Of a stretch of DNA of 64,000 bases, positions 43,924 to 52,901 are shown piece by piece; the first letter of the stretch is position 1, and the number at the start of each line of letters is the position of its first letter. The stretch is from Maritimibacter sp. (lineage in GTDB: Bacteria; Pseudomonadota; Alphaproteobacteria; Rhodobacterales; Rhodobacteraceae). The position numbers and the translations under genes were made by a program. The stretch covers positions 124,001 to 188,000 of the forward strand of contig NZNT01000029.1 of NCBI GenBank assembly GCA_002695005.1. Direction: 5' to 3'. A model generated the notes under the pieces. It had not been told where the DNA came from. It was given only the letters and a program-made list of their open reading frames with translations, and ran no database searches.

Positions 43924-43925
43924 AG

Positions 43926-44567
43926 ATGAGCGAACAGATCTCACACCATATCCCCGAAGCCCTTATCGCGGCCTATGCCGCGGGATCGTTGTCGAAGGCT
44001 TATTCCCTGGTCGTCGCGACACATGTGTCAATGTGCGACACCTGCCGTGCATCGCTTATGGCGCATGAGGCGGCAGGCGGTGCCGTTTTGGAATCTGTGG
44101 CCGAGGAACCCTTGTCGGGCGACCTGCGTAAGAACCTAATGGACCGGCTCGACGACCCGATTGAGTATGAAGCGGACACCAACACACCGGACGGCATCTA
44201 TCCGGGTCCCGTGGCGAGTGCGCTGCGCAGCAAAAGCGTGAAGTGGAAAAAGCTGGGTGGCGGCGTGCGTCAGTGCATCATCGACATGGACCGCGAAGGG
44301 TCCGCGCGGCTGCTTCACATCCCGGCAGGCAAGCCGGTGCCCGAGCACAGCCACGGCGGGCTGGAACTAACCCTCGTCCTGCAAGGCGGGTTCTCGGATG
44401 ACACCGGGCATTTCGATGTCGGCGATGTCGAGGTGGCCGATGGCGACCTGGAACATGTGCCGACCGCGGACCCGGGTGTGGACTGCATTTGTCTGGCCGC
44501 AACGGACGCCCCGCTGCGATTCTCGGCTTTTGTGCCGCGCATCCTTCAGCCGTTCTTCGCGATCTGA
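43926..44567 (+). CDS. chrR: Zinc-binding anti-sigma factor ChrR
   Basis: Cytoplasmic anti-sigma factor holding RpoE inactive until singlet oxygen or certain peroxides appear. The N-terminal zinc domain uses His8 (or His7), His33, Cys37 and Cys40 (HVSMCDTC), equivalent to the H-H-C-C ligands of R. sphaeroides ChrR. The C-terminal cupin-like domain keeps its metal ligands (PEHSHGGLELTLVLQG and DLEHVP). The length of 213 residues is normal. It is cotranscribed with rpoE. Confidence 0.95.
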   Translation: MSEQISHHIPEALIAAYAAGSLSKAYSLVVATHVSMCDTCRASLMAHEAAGGAVLESVAEEPLSGDLRKNLMDRLDDPIEYEADTNTPDGIYPGPVASALRSKSVKWKKLGGGVRQCIIDMDREGSARLLHIPAGKPVPEHSHGGLELTLVLQGGFSDDTGHFDVGDVEVADGDLEHVPTADPGVDCICLAATDAPLRFSAFVPRILQPFFAI

Positions 44568-44624
44568 GACCCCCTCACCCTGCGTCAGGGTAGGTATTTT
44601 CCCGTAGCCTGCTTTAAAAACCAG

Positions 44625-44664
44625 CCCCCGTGCGACGAATTTAACCACGTCGTTCGGGGGTTTT
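44625..44664 (+). terminator. Terminator after rpoE-chrR
   Basis: A stem with CCCCCG (44625-44630) to CGGGGG (44655-44660) and CGACG (44633-44637) to CGTCG (44648-44652), separated by a 2-nt internal loop, is followed by TTTT. Confidence 0.75.
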
Positions 44665-44767
44665 CGTTTGAATATCCACAACTTCCGGATAGGGTGAGGC
44701 AGGCTGCGGGGCAGAGGACCCGTACCCAAAAAACGAAAAGACAAGACGTCTTATTGGAGGAGGAACC

Positions 44768-45856
44768 ATGGAACGTCGTAAGTTTCTGAAGGGTGCCGCT
44801 ATCGGCACCGCTGGCACAGCTCTGGCCGCACCGGCGATCGCTGCCAGCCATGCCAAGACCATGACCATCGTGTCCACTTGGCCCCGTGACTTCCCGGGTC
44901 TCGGTGTGTCCGCGCAGCGTCTCGCATCGCGCATCACCGAGCTGTCCGAAGGTGCGATCCAGACCGAATACTTCGCCGCCGGCGAGCGTGTCGGTGCTCT
45001 GGACGTGTTCGACGAAGTGGCCAGCGGCAACTCGCAGGCCTACATCGGCGCCGACTACTACTGGACCGGCAAGCATCCGGGTCTGGCCTATTTCACCGCT
45101 GTGCCGTTCGGCATGACTTTTGCCGAAATCAACGCCTGGTGCCTCTATGGCGAAGGCCGTGCGCTGTGGGACGAGCTGCAGGACGAATTCGGCCTGTATG
45201 GTCTTCCGGCCGGCAACACCGGCACGCAGGCCGGCGGCTGGTTCAACAAGGAAATCGAGAGCGCGGACGACCTCAAGGGTCTCAAGATGCGTATCCCGGG
45301 CCTTGGCGGTCAGGTTCTGTCCAAACTCGGCGCGTCCACCGTGTCGCTCCCGGGTGGTCAGATCTACGAGAACCTCGTCTCCGGCTCGATCGAAGCGACC
45401 GAGTGGGTGGGTCCGTACAACGACTACTTCATGAAGTTCTACGAAGCCGCGCAGTACTACTACACCGGCGGTATGCACGAGCCAGGCGCGCAGCTTTCGC
45501 TGACGTCGAACAAGTCGTGGTGGTCGGGTCTCTCCGACACCGAGCGTGCGATCATCACCGCAGCGGCGCTCGAAGAGAACGCCAACAGCTACTACGAAGC
45601 CACGGCGCTCAACGGCGAGTATCTGAACCGTCTGCAAGAAGAGCAGGGCGTGGAAGTGAAGTCGTTCAACGAGGACGTCTGGGACGCGATGGGCGAAGCT
45701 GCGATGGAGGTCTTCGAAGAGACAGCCGCGCACTCCGAAATTGCCGGGCGCATCAACGATTCCATGCAGAAAGCCATGCGGGAATACGGCACCGGGATCG
45801 CACTGTTCGAAGGCCAGTTCGTCGAGAACCGCAACCGGATCTTCGACATCGGGTGA
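44768..45856 (+). CDS. TRAP transporter substrate-binding protein (DctP family)
   Basis: Periplasmic binding protein of 362 residues for a TRAP carrier. A Tat-type signal begins MERRKFLKGAAIGTAGTALA and ends near AIAASHAK. The DctP core follows: STWPRDFPGLGVSAQRLASR, QAYIGADYYWTGKHPGLAYF, QAGGWFNKEIESADDLKGLK, MRIPGLGGQVLSKLGASTVS and the signature IYENLVSGSIEATEWVGPYN. The context resembles the mannitol/chloroaromatic (TakP-like, 2-oxo-acid) subgroup, including the WVGPYND motif. The ligand is unknown. A terminator separates it from the permeases. Confidence 0.93.
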   Translation: MERRKFLKGAAIGTAGTALAAPAIAASHAKTMTIVSTWPRDFPGLGVSAQRLASRITELSEGAIQTEYFAAGERVGALDVFDEVASGNSQAYIGADYYWTGKHPGLAYFTAVPFGMTFAEINAWCLYGEGRALWDELQDEFGLYGLPAGNTGTQAGGWFNKEIESADDLKGLKMRIPGLGGQVLSKLGASTVSLPGGQIYENLVSGSIEATEWVGPYNDYFMKFYEAAQYYYTGGMHEPGAQLSLTSNKSWWSGLSDTERAIITAAALEENANSYYEATALNGEYLNRLQEEQGVEVKSFNEDVWDAMGEAAMEVFEETAAHSEIAGRINDSMQKAMREYGTGIALFEGQFVENRNRIFDIG

Positions 45857-45884
45857 TCACTTTGAACAAGTGAACAAAAATGTG

Positions 45885-45913
45885 AAAAGCGGGGCTTTGG
45901 TCCCGCTTTTTTT
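45885..45913 (+). terminator. Terminator between the TRAP binding protein and permease genes
   Basis: AAAAGCGGG (45885-45893) pairs with CCCGCTTTT (45902-45910) around an 8-nt loop and runs into a T-tract ending TTTTTTTC. Partial read-through would give more binding protein than permease. Confidence 0.85.
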
Positions 45914-45963
45914 CTGCTAAACGGGCGCGCATTCACCAAGACTGTCGGCGATTGGGAGGGACC

Positions 45964-46965
45964 ATGACCGAGATCTTCGATCACACTGAGATTCCGCGAC
46001 ATGGCAGGCCTGCCGTGCTGCAGCGGCTGTTCGGCTGGATCAGCCTGGGAGTCCTTTCTGCCTTCCTGATCAGCAACATCCTGGTGGTCTATCTTGACTA
46101 CCCCGGCCTCGCCGGCTTCGGCATGGCGGAGGGGGGCGGTCTTGCCTGGGTTCATGCCGCGATCTACGCGGCCGGGATCATTCTGGCCGCCGGGCTTGTC
46201 TTCACGACACAGGACCGCGCGATCCGGTGGGACGCGCTGCAAATCCACAAGTTCAACGTCTATCTGATCAGGGCTCTGTTCTGGTCGGTATTCTTCGTCG
46301 GCATCATTGACGCCGGCATCGCCTTTCTGCGGGTCGAGGACATCATCGAGCCGCTGCTGGGACAGGATATCGCCCGTAGCTTCGCACGCGCGAACTGGGT
46401 CGGGCCTTGGGTCCACGGGCCCCTCGTCATCCTCGGTTTCGTCGTCGCGCTCTTCACGCGGACGCTGGGGTTCACATGGCTCGCGTTGCTGATCGTTGCC
46501 GCCGAACTCCTGATCGTGATCTCGCGGTTCGTCTTCTCTTACGAACAAGCGCTCATGGGCGATCTCGTGCGCTACTGGTACGCCGCCCTCTTCTTGTTCG
46601 CCTCGGCCTACACGTTGTTCGACGAGGGCCATGTGCGGGTCGACATTCTCTATGCCGGGTTCGGGCGCACCACCAAGGGCTACGCCAATGCCTTCGGCAC
46701 GATCCTTCTGGGCATGTCGACAGTCTGGGTCATTCTCATCATCGGGTTCAGTGGGCCGCAGTCGATCATCAACGCGCCGCTGGCCAACTACGAGGTGAGC
46801 CAGGCTGGGCCGTTCGGGATGTTCGTGAAATACCAGATGGCCGCCTTCATCGGCCTGTTCGGGATCACCATGCTGATCGAATTCGTGAGTTACTTCTTCG
46901 ACGCCGTGGCCGATGCGCGCGGCGAGCCGGGTCATCGTGAACCGGCGCAGGACACAGGTCACTAA
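45964..46965 (+). CDS. TRAP transporter small permease (DctQ), long form
   Basis: Inner-membrane small subunit of the TRAP carrier. The start MTEIFDHTEIPRHGRPAVLQ at 45964 follows GGGAGGGACC. At 333 residues it is almost twice the common DctQ size (about 170-200); the usual four-helix DctQ core lies in the C-terminal half (YYWYAALFLFASAYTLFDEG, RVDILYAGFGRTTKGYANAF), and the N-terminal half adds three or four helices (AGFGMAEGGGLAWVHAAIYA, ALFWSVFFVGIIDAGIAFLR). The long form is seen with large DctM proteins of the mannitol/chloroaromatic type. The DctM start lies 14 bp after the stop. Confidence 0.86.
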   Translation: MTEIFDHTEIPRHGRPAVLQRLFGWISLGVLSAFLISNILVVYLDYPGLAGFGMAEGGGLAWVHAAIYAAGIILAAGLVFTTQDRAIRWDALQIHKFNVYLIRALFWSVFFVGIIDAGIAFLRVEDIIEPLLGQDIARSFARANWVGPWVHGPLVILGFVVALFTRTLGFTWLALLIVAAELLIVISRFVFSYEQALMGDLVRYWYAALFLFASAYTLFDEGHVRVDILYAGFGRTTKGYANAFGTILLGMSTVWVILIIGFSGPQSIINAPLANYEVSQAGPFGMFVKYQMAAFIGLFGITMLIEFVSYFFDAVADARGEPGHREPAQDTGH

Positions 46966-46979
46966 GGGGCGACGGACAC

Positions 46980-49631
46980 ATGGAACTTTTCTTCCTTCTG
47001 CTTCTCGTCGGCATCATGGCCGCGGCGCTGGGCTCGGGGTATCCCGTGGCCTTCGCGCTCCCCGGTGCCGCGATCATCACCATCGGTCTCGCCGCAGGGA
47101 CCGGGTATCTGTTCGAGGGCAATACCGACGCCTTCTTCCATTCCGGCGGGCCTCAGCAATGGCTTACGGCGGGGGTAACGAACCTCCGAGGGGTCTATTG
47201 GGAGGTGGAGCGAGATACGCTCATAGCCATTCCACTCTTTATCTTCATGGGCATCATGCTTCAGCGGTCGAAGATCGCCGAAGACCTTCTGGTCACCATG
47301 GCGCAGCTCTTTGGCCCGGTTCCGGGCGGCCTTGGTATCTCGGTCGTCTTCGTGGGGGCACTTCTCGCCGCCACGACAGGTATCGTCGGCGCAACCGTCG
47401 TCGCGATGGGCATGATTTCACTCCCGGCGATGCTGCGCTCGAACTACTCGACACCACTTGCCACGGGCACCATCGCAGCTTCCGGCACGCTGGGGCAGAT
47501 TATCCCGCCGTCCATCGTGCTCATCATCCTCGCCGACCAGCTGGCCTCGGCCGCCGATCAGGCATCCACTCTGCGCAAGAATCTCTACACTGAAGCAACA
47601 GGCGATCTTCAGATGCCGTCGATTTTCGACGTGTCGGGCACCTCTGCGGGCGAGATGTTCCTCGGCGCCTTGATCCCGGGCCTCGTGCTCGTCGGCATCT
47701 ACATGACGTATATCCTGATCTACGCGATCATCCGGCCCAAGGCTGCACCGGCGGTTCATGACAAGAGCACCAAGTGGAACCTCGCATTCTGGGGCAAGGT
47801 CTTTCTCGCCCTCGTGCCGCCGCTCGCCCTCATCTTCCTTGTGCTCGGCTCGATCATCGGCGGCATCGCCACGGTGAACCAGGCAGGTGCCATCGGGGCT
47901 GCCGGTGCGCTTATCATGGCCTCCTACCGGCTCGCGCCGGAAGGAACACGGATGGTTTTCGGTCCTGCACTGATCGCCATTTTGGGGCTGGTTCTGATCG
48001 CCATCGCGCTCAGCGGGTTCCAGATGAACGTGAAGGCCATCAGCAGTCCGCAAGACCAGCTGGGCATCGCGATCGGTGCCGTCGCGACCGTCCTGATCGT
48101 CATCGCGCTGATCTGGTCCTCTTACCGCGCCATCAAGAACAACCACACGCTACAGGGCGTGATGCTAGAAACAGCCAAAACCACATCGCTGGTCTTCATC
48201 ATCCTGCTTGGCGCCGCGATGCTGACGGCAGCGTTCCGTGGCTTCGGTGGTGAAGAGCTCGTCCGCGAGTTCCTCAACTCTCTGCCAGGCGGGTTCTGGA
48301 CCCAGTTCGTTATCGTCATGGCCGTGATCTTCGTCCTCGGCTTCTTCCTCGACTTCATCGAGATCGCTGTGGTCGTGGTGCCAATCGTCGCCCCGATCCT
48401 GCTGTCCGATCCCGGTGCGAACGTCACGGCGGTCTGGCTTGGCGTGATGATCGGCCTGAACATCCAGACCTCGTTCCTGACGCCACCCTTCGGTTTCGCG
48501 TTGTTCTACCTGCGCGGGGTGGCGCCGGCTGTGGTCAAGACGCTTCAGATCTATCGCGGGGTGATTCCGTTCATCGTGCTCCAGCTCATCGCGCTGGGCA
48601 TCGTGGGTGCCTACCCACCCTTGGTGAACTATCTGCCAAACCGCGTCAGTCTTCTGTCAGAAACGGCGCCACCGCCCCGGAACCCCAAGTTGCAGCTTTG
48701 CCTTGAGGATTACGTCGGCCAGCAACTGGCCAGCAACCCCGGCACGTCTGAGGCGATCGAGGCGGCGCGTGCGCTCGACCTCACGCCACTTCCCGAAGAC
48801 CTCGCCGAGGAATTCGCGGACGGCGTCGACGCTGCCGAGGATGCCATCGCGCGAATGCAGGAGATCCAGCAGGCCGAAGAGGCCGTGACTGCAGCCGCCA
48901 TCGAGTATCGCCCGCAACAGACCGTGGTGCGTGACCTCGAGAAAAAGCTGCGCCGCCTGCGCGAAGAGCTGGACACCGAGTCCACGCTTCTGGGCCGGAT
49001 GGAGGCTGACTCCGCTGAACGCCCGGAAGCCGAGACCCATGTCGCCGAGCTTGAAGAAGAGATCGCGGAACTCGAGACTCAAGTCCCGGAGGGCTGGGAT
49101 GAAGTCCACGACACCTTCGCCGAGCTCACGCAAGCCGAGGACTCTGCGCGCAACCAGTACCGGCGGGCAGCGGACAATGCCTACTCCGGTCCGGCCGAAG
49201 TCCTGGCCATCCTCGAAAGCAACGCGGCCTTCGCCGAGCTGGAAGACGAGCTCAACGGGCTGCGTGACCTGATGGAGAACGGTCAGGGCGAAGCGGACGC
49301 CGCACAGGTGGAAGCGGTCGAAGAGCTGTTCGACGAAGTAGAGGGCGCCGGAGATGTCGAGTCCGCTATCGCAAGCGCACGACGCGAGATCGACGAGGAT
49401 GATCCCGACCGCGAGTCGATCCTCGAAGACTATGAGGAAGCGCTGGCGGAATACGCGGCACAAGCGCAATGGCGTGCTGACTCCGAGGCGCTCATTCCGG
49501 GCATTCGGGCCTATGTCGAAGCGGTCGAAGGCACGTTCGGCATCCGCTCGCAGGATCGCTTCACACGCCAGCAGGCTCTGGCAATGGCGTCCTGCAACGC
49601 CCGGCACAGGGACGTGTCCCTGAACTTCTGA
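46980..49631 (+). CDS. TRAP large permease (DctM) with ~325-residue coiled-coil C-terminal extension
   Basis: Large permease of 883 residues. Residues 1-555 contain the DctM transport domain: VGIMAAALGSGYPVAFALPG, QRSKIAEDLLVTMAQLFGPV, then GLGISVVFVGALLAATTGIV, ASGTLGQIIPPSIVLIILAD, LGVMIGLNIQTSFLTPPFGF and FALFYLRGVAP. The transport part is longer than standard DctM (about 430), with an insertion between helix groups. From about residue 558 the chain becomes hydrophilic, Glu/Ala-rich and heptad-like (VVRDLEKKLRRLREELDTES, ELEEEIAELETQVPEG), running to residue 883 without a recognised domain. No stop or frameshift separates the two parts. Confidence 0.9.
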   Translation: MELFFLLLLVGIMAAALGSGYPVAFALPGAAIITIGLAAGTGYLFEGNTDAFFHSGGPQQWLTAGVTNLRGVYWEVERDTLIAIPLFIFMGIMLQRSKIAEDLLVTMAQLFGPVPGGLGISVVFVGALLAATTGIVGATVVAMGMISLPAMLRSNYSTPLATGTIAASGTLGQIIPPSIVLIILADQLASAADQASTLRKNLYTEATGDLQMPSIFDVSGTSAGEMFLGALIPGLVLVGIYMTYILIYAIIRPKAAPAVHDKSTKWNLAFWGKVFLALVPPLALIFLVLGSIIGGIATVNQAGAIGAAGALIMASYRLAPEGTRMVFGPALIAILGLVLIAIALSGFQMNVKAISSPQDQLGIAIGAVATVLIVIALIWSSYRAIKNNHTLQGVMLETAKTTSLVFIILLGAAMLTAAFRGFGGEELVREFLNSLPGGFWTQFVIVMAVIFVLGFFLDFIEIAVVVVPIVAPILLSDPGANVTAVWLGVMIGLNIQTSFLTPPFGFALFYLRGVAPAVVKTLQIYRGVIPFIVLQLIALGIVGAYPPLVNYLPNRVSLLSETAPPPRNPKLQLCLEDYVGQQLASNPGTSEAIEAARALDLTPLPEDLAEEFADGVDAAEDAIARMQEIQQAEEAVTAAAIEYRPQQTVVRDLEKKLRRLREELDTESTLLGRMEADSAERPEAETHVAELEEEIAELETQVPEGWDEVHDTFAELTQAEDSARNQYRRAADNAYSGPAEVLAILESNAAFAELEDELNGLRDLMENGQGEADAAQVEAVEELFDEVEGAGDVESAIASARREIDEDDPDRESILEDYEEALAEYAAQAQWRADSEALIPGIRAYVEAVEGTFGIRSQDRFTRQQALAMASCNARHRDVSLNF

Positions 49632-49652
49632 TCGGGGTCCGGAAGGAGACAG

Positions 49653-49683
49653 ACCGGCGCGGGCCATTCCCGCGCCGGTTTTT
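49653..49683 (+). terminator. Terminator after the TRAP operon
   Basis: ACCGGCGCGGG (49653-49663) pairs perfectly with CCCGCGCCGGT (49669-49679) around a five-base loop and is followed by TTTTTC. Confidence 0.9.
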
Positions 49684-49705
49684 CTTTGGCCAAGAGCGGG
49701 AAACC

Positions 49706-50257
49706 ATGCATGATCCGCCCATGTTGATTTTCTTGAACGGATTCCCCGGCACCGGGAAGCTCACCATCGGACAGGCGCTCGTCGACCAGATCGGCGGGCG
49801 GCTGATTGATGTTCACACGCAGATGAACCTGGCATTCGCGCTCACCGAATTCAAAAGCCCGGCGTTCTACGACACTGTTCGGGCGGTCTGGAAGATCGCG
49901 GATGAGCGCATCGCGGAACTGCCTGCGGACGTGCCCCTAATTATGACGGACGCCTTGCGCGAAGGGTCGGATTGGTCGGCGGAAACCTGGGAGCGGATCG
50001 AGCGGCTTGCCGAGACGCGCGGGCCGCTCTACGTCGTCCATGTGCATTGCGACCCTGACGAAAACGCACGGCGTATCGGGTCCGCTGGCCGGGATGCGAT
50101 GCGCAAGTCTCGCAAACGCGCGCTGGCGCTCCAGTATCACGAGGAGGGCCGCATCCTCATCGGTGGGAACGCGAACAATGTGCTCGAGTTAGACACCACT
50201 GCTCTGACGGCCGCGGAATGTGCCGAAGCCGTCGCGGACTGGATCGCGACCCGTTAA
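49706..50257 (+). CDS. P-loop NTPase/kinase-like protein (AAA family)
   Basis: 183-residue nucleotide-binding protein with a Walker A motif close to the N-terminus (LIFLNGFPGTGKLTIGQALV) and possible Walker B LPADVPLIMTDALREG. The LID-like arginines occur in the region RRIGSAGRDAMRKSRKRALA. Size and layout are of the small kinase-like AAA group (gluconate- or shikimate-kinase-like fold), but the phosphate acceptor is unknown. It is preceded by a terminator and is convergent with the DUF1036 gene. Confidence 0.8.
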   Translation: MHDPPMLIFLNGFPGTGKLTIGQALVDQIGGRLIDVHTQMNLAFALTEFKSPAFYDTVRAVWKIADERIAELPADVPLIMTDALREGSDWSAETWERIERLAETRGPLYVVHVHCDPDENARRIGSAGRDAMRKSRKRALALQYHEEGRILIGGNANNVLELDTTALTAAECAEAVADWIATR

Positions 50258-50259
50258 AC

Positions 50260-51336
50260 TCAGTTGGCGCGCCGGAAGCGAAGCGGTTTCATCGTGCCGG
50301 CGACCCAGATGCTCATTGATGCATCGTCAACGTATTCGATTGACGCGCAGCGTTGTTCGTTACCGTCCCACGAGACGAGCTGAAACGCGATCTGGCCGTC
50401 GAAGGCGCTGTCGCAGCCCCATTGGTAGAACATGAATGCCGCCAGATCCGGGTTGCCGCTGTAGTATTCCTCGAACATCGAGCCGTAGATGACGAGCTCG
50501 TAGCTAGCATCATCGACCGAGGTCCACCAACCCTGCATCAGGCCGCGCTCGACGGAATAGGCATCGGGATTACCGAAGCTGTATTCCCGGATCGTCACAT
50601 TCGCCTGCTGCCCGGCATAGTCCATCAGATCACCGGAAATCTGGATCGCGCGGTTCTCACCCGCGTTGAGCAGGTCCTCGAGCATCGGCAACGGCGTAGG
50701 AGAGTAGCTGTCCGCGACATAGATCCAGCCGTCGGCAAGGATGGTACACTGAATCCCGTTGTCCAACACATCGCAATGGCTGAGAATCCCAGTGATCGAA
50801 TAGGGTTCGCCGTGCGTTCCAACGGGGTCAATCACCACGTCAGAGGCGGCGCTGTCATACTGGGCGGGATTTTCGTCCGGGTAGACGATGTTCTCCTCCG
50901 GGTCGCGACCGCCTCCATTCAGGTTGCCTGTGCGCCCGTCACCCTCATTCGTCAGGTTCATCGTGAAGGACGTGTAGCCCGTCATCTCGAGCTCGTTGAA
51001 GCCCTCACGGTCGTAGCCACGCGCAGCGCAATCCTCGTCACCGACGATGGTGAAGGCCTCATCCGTCGTGCAGAACATGTAGTTGGCGTGGGACCAGGAA
51101 AGATCAGTGCTTTCAGCGCGCCAGTAGTAGTGGCTGAGATCGAGATCGCGGGAGATCACCGTCTTGCAGGCCCCTGCATCGACGTTCCACCACCCTTCCG
51201 ACACCCATCCGCCTGAGCCTTTGTACCCGATGGCGACCGAGGCGTTTGCGCCCGTCTGGTTGCAAAATTCCAGCCCCGCCTGCGCGGCCCCCGGTGCGGC
51301 GAGCGCAAGCGCCAGTGCAATAGCCCGTATCTTCAA
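50260..51336 (-). CDS. DUF1036 secreted protein, copy 1
   Basis: Exported protein of 358 residues with a signal peptide MKIRAIALALALAAPGAAQA. The DUF1036 domain follows directly (LEFCNQTGANASVAIGYKGS, GGWVSEGWWNVDAGACKTVI, then DLSHYYWRAEST and YMFCTTDEAFTIVGDEDC). The C-terminal two thirds (residues 110-358) contain no recognised domain but are shared in outline with the upstream paralogue: HGEPYSITGILSHCDVLDNG, and a Met/Tyr-rich end with several cysteines. Function is unknown. It is downstream of the second DUF1036 gene by 67 bp. Confidence 0.86.
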   Translation of the reverse strand: MKIRAIALALALAAPGAAQAGLEFCNQTGANASVAIGYKGSGGWVSEGWWNVDAGACKTVISRDLDLSHYYWRAESTDLSWSHANYMFCTTDEAFTIVGDEDCAARGYDREGFNELEMTGYTSFTMNLTNEGDGRTGNLNGGGRDPEENIVYPDENPAQYDSAASDVVIDPVGTHGEPYSITGILSHCDVLDNGIQCTILADGWIYVADSYSPTPLPMLEDLLNAGENRAIQISGDLMDYAGQQANVTIREYSFGNPDAYSVERGLMQGWWTSVDDASYELVIYGSMFEEYYSGNPDLAAFMFYQWGCDSAFDGQIAFQLVSWDGNEQRCASIEYVDDASMSIWVAGTMKPLRFRRAN

Positions 51337-51403
51337 TCCGATCCCCGATCCTGTTCACGTGTCCCCACTCACATCAGGCCCACGCCTAGGCCACAGGTCA
51401 AGT

Positions 51404-52462
51404 CTATCGGGCCCTGCGGTAACTGATGGGGACCGGCGCCGCCCCTGACCCGGTGGTATCGACATATAGCAGGTCCAGTTCGTCGCCATCGACATAGGAC
51501 AGGAAAGCACATTGTTCATCGTCTGCGGGATCGTCCGGGGTCAGCCGCAGTGCCACACCATCGCCACCCGAACCGGGACAGCCTTGCCGAAAGTGCATGA
51601 CGTTGATGTCCGTTTGACCGTCCGGGTAAATCTGGGTCAGGAAGCTTCCAAAAACGTCGAGACGGCCAGCGGAGCCTTCGACATCTTCCCAAACGCCCTG
51701 CATCGCGGCCCGGTCGGCGGCGTATTCGTCGGGCGAGGTCACCATGTAATCGCTCAGCGCCATAAGGGCGCGCCCGTCGTACTCTTCGAATACATCGCCA
51801 GAGAACTGCATCGGCGTGTTCACCGGCCGGTCTTCAAGATCCAGAATGATGGGGAGCGGCGTCGGCCCACTTTCCGCGACGCCGATCACCCAACCTTGGG
51901 TGGTGAAAAAGCAAACGATTTCATCGCCGAAGTCCGCGCAGTGGCTGAAAAGGCCGCTAAGCGTCTTGAAGTCGCCGTGCGTTCCGGGCGGGTCCGATTC
52001 GACCTGCGGCGACGTATCGAGCAAGTCATCGAAAAGGGAGGGAAGCCTGTCGTCTTCTCGTTCGGGTGCCCCTCCGCCAATCTCGACGGTGAAAGCTGAG
52101 CGGCCTTCCAACGCGATTTCATTGAACCCTTCGCGAGCGTGACCCCGCGCTTCGCACTCCGTATCCCCGACGATTGTGAAAACGCGCTGCGAGGTGCAGA
52201 ACATGTAGCGCTCATGGTCGAAGGTCCAACTCGGCGAGACGACGCGGTAATAGTAATGGGTCAGCGGAAGGTCGCCCCGGATCGCGACGGTGCAGTCGCC
52301 CGGATCGACGTTCCACCATCCCTCGGAGGTCCAGCCTTGCGGACCCTTGTAGCCAATGGCGACAGACGCGACATCATCGGTCGAGTTACAAAACTCCAGC
52401 TCTGCCAGCGCGGCACCAGGCGCGCTGACGAGGATGGCAAACAGGAACGTGCGCGCAATCAT
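51404..52462 (-). CDS. DUF1036 secreted protein, copy 2
   Basis: 352 residues from MIARTFLFAILVSAPGAALA (signal peptide), then the DUF1036 domain ELEFCNSTDDVASVAIGYKG, WTSEGWWNVDPGDCTVAIRG, LTHYYYRVVS and MFCTSQRVFTIVGDTECEAR. It shares with copy 1 the segments TPLPIILDLED versus TPLPMLEDLLNAG and HGDFKTLSGLFSHCADFGDE versus HGEPYSITGILSHCDVLDNG, so the two arose by tandem duplication. The start at 52462 follows CCGGGGGG; the frame upstream is longer but lacks signal-peptide logic. Confidence 0.86.
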   Translation of the reverse strand: MIARTFLFAILVSAPGAALAELEFCNSTDDVASVAIGYKGPQGWTSEGWWNVDPGDCTVAIRGDLPLTHYYYRVVSPSWTFDHERYMFCTSQRVFTIVGDTECEARGHAREGFNEIALEGRSAFTVEIGGGAPEREDDRLPSLFDDLLDTSPQVESDPPGTHGDFKTLSGLFSHCADFGDEIVCFFTTQGWVIGVAESGPTPLPIILDLEDRPVNTPMQFSGDVFEEYDGRALMALSDYMVTSPDEYAADRAAMQGVWEDVEGSAGRLDVFGSFLTQIYPDGQTDINVMHFRQGCPGSGGDGVALRLTPDDPADDEQCAFLSYVDGDELDLLYVDTTGSGAAPVPISYRRAR

Positions 52463-52602
52463 GGGCCCCCCGGAAAGCATTTGAATCAAATTCAGGTCTG
52501 GCCAGGATCTGTCGGCGCAGGACTCCTGGATATCACATTCGGCGCTGTTTTTCATCTTGAGTGAGCCAGTGGCCTCGATCAGCGCTGAAACCCCGACACA
52601 AT

Positions 52603-52635
52603 AGCCGCCGGGAGGCGGCATGCGTCCCGGCGGCT
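52603..52635. terminator. 11-bp stem-loop downstream of a small gene
   Basis: AGCCGCCGGGA (52603-52613) and TCCCGGCGGCT (52625-52635) are perfect inverted repeats with an 11-nt spacer, 23 bp after the stop of the small minus-strand gene. No T-tract follows in either direction. Confidence 0.6.
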
Positions 52636-52658
52636 GAGCTGTTAACTTGTAGTGAGGC

Positions 52659-52823
52659 TTACGGTGCAAACCGGCTACGCAGGCGGCGCTCCAGTTCCAG
52701 CTCGGCCTCGGCCCGCGACACACGGTCGGCGTGACGGATGCGGTATTCCCGCTCGAAACCGGTTTCACGGCGCGAGTCAGCCCCGGTTGCGGTGCGGATG
52801 ACAGTGTTCATGATACCCAGCAT
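52659..52823 (-). CDS. Small 54-residue protein of unknown function
   Basis: The frame from MLGIMNTVIRTATGADSRRE to stop at 52659 encodes 54 residues, very Arg/Glu-rich (FEREYRIRHADRVSRAEAEL, ELERRLRSRFAP), likely helical and charged. An AAAGGAGAAACGCC sequence lies just upstream, a strong ribosome-binding site, which is why I prefer it over an upstream in-frame ATG. It is divergent from a LysR gene 103 bp away. I recognise no family. Confidence 0.65.
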   Translation of the reverse strand: MLGIMNTVIRTATGADSRRETGFEREYRIRHADRVSRAEAELELERRLRSRFAP

Positions 52824-52901
52824 GGCGTTTCTCCTTTGCGTCTTGCTGAGTTCAAAATGAAGCATTCGTTGGCTCGGTGCGAGTTTCTAAACTTTCAAAA
52901 C

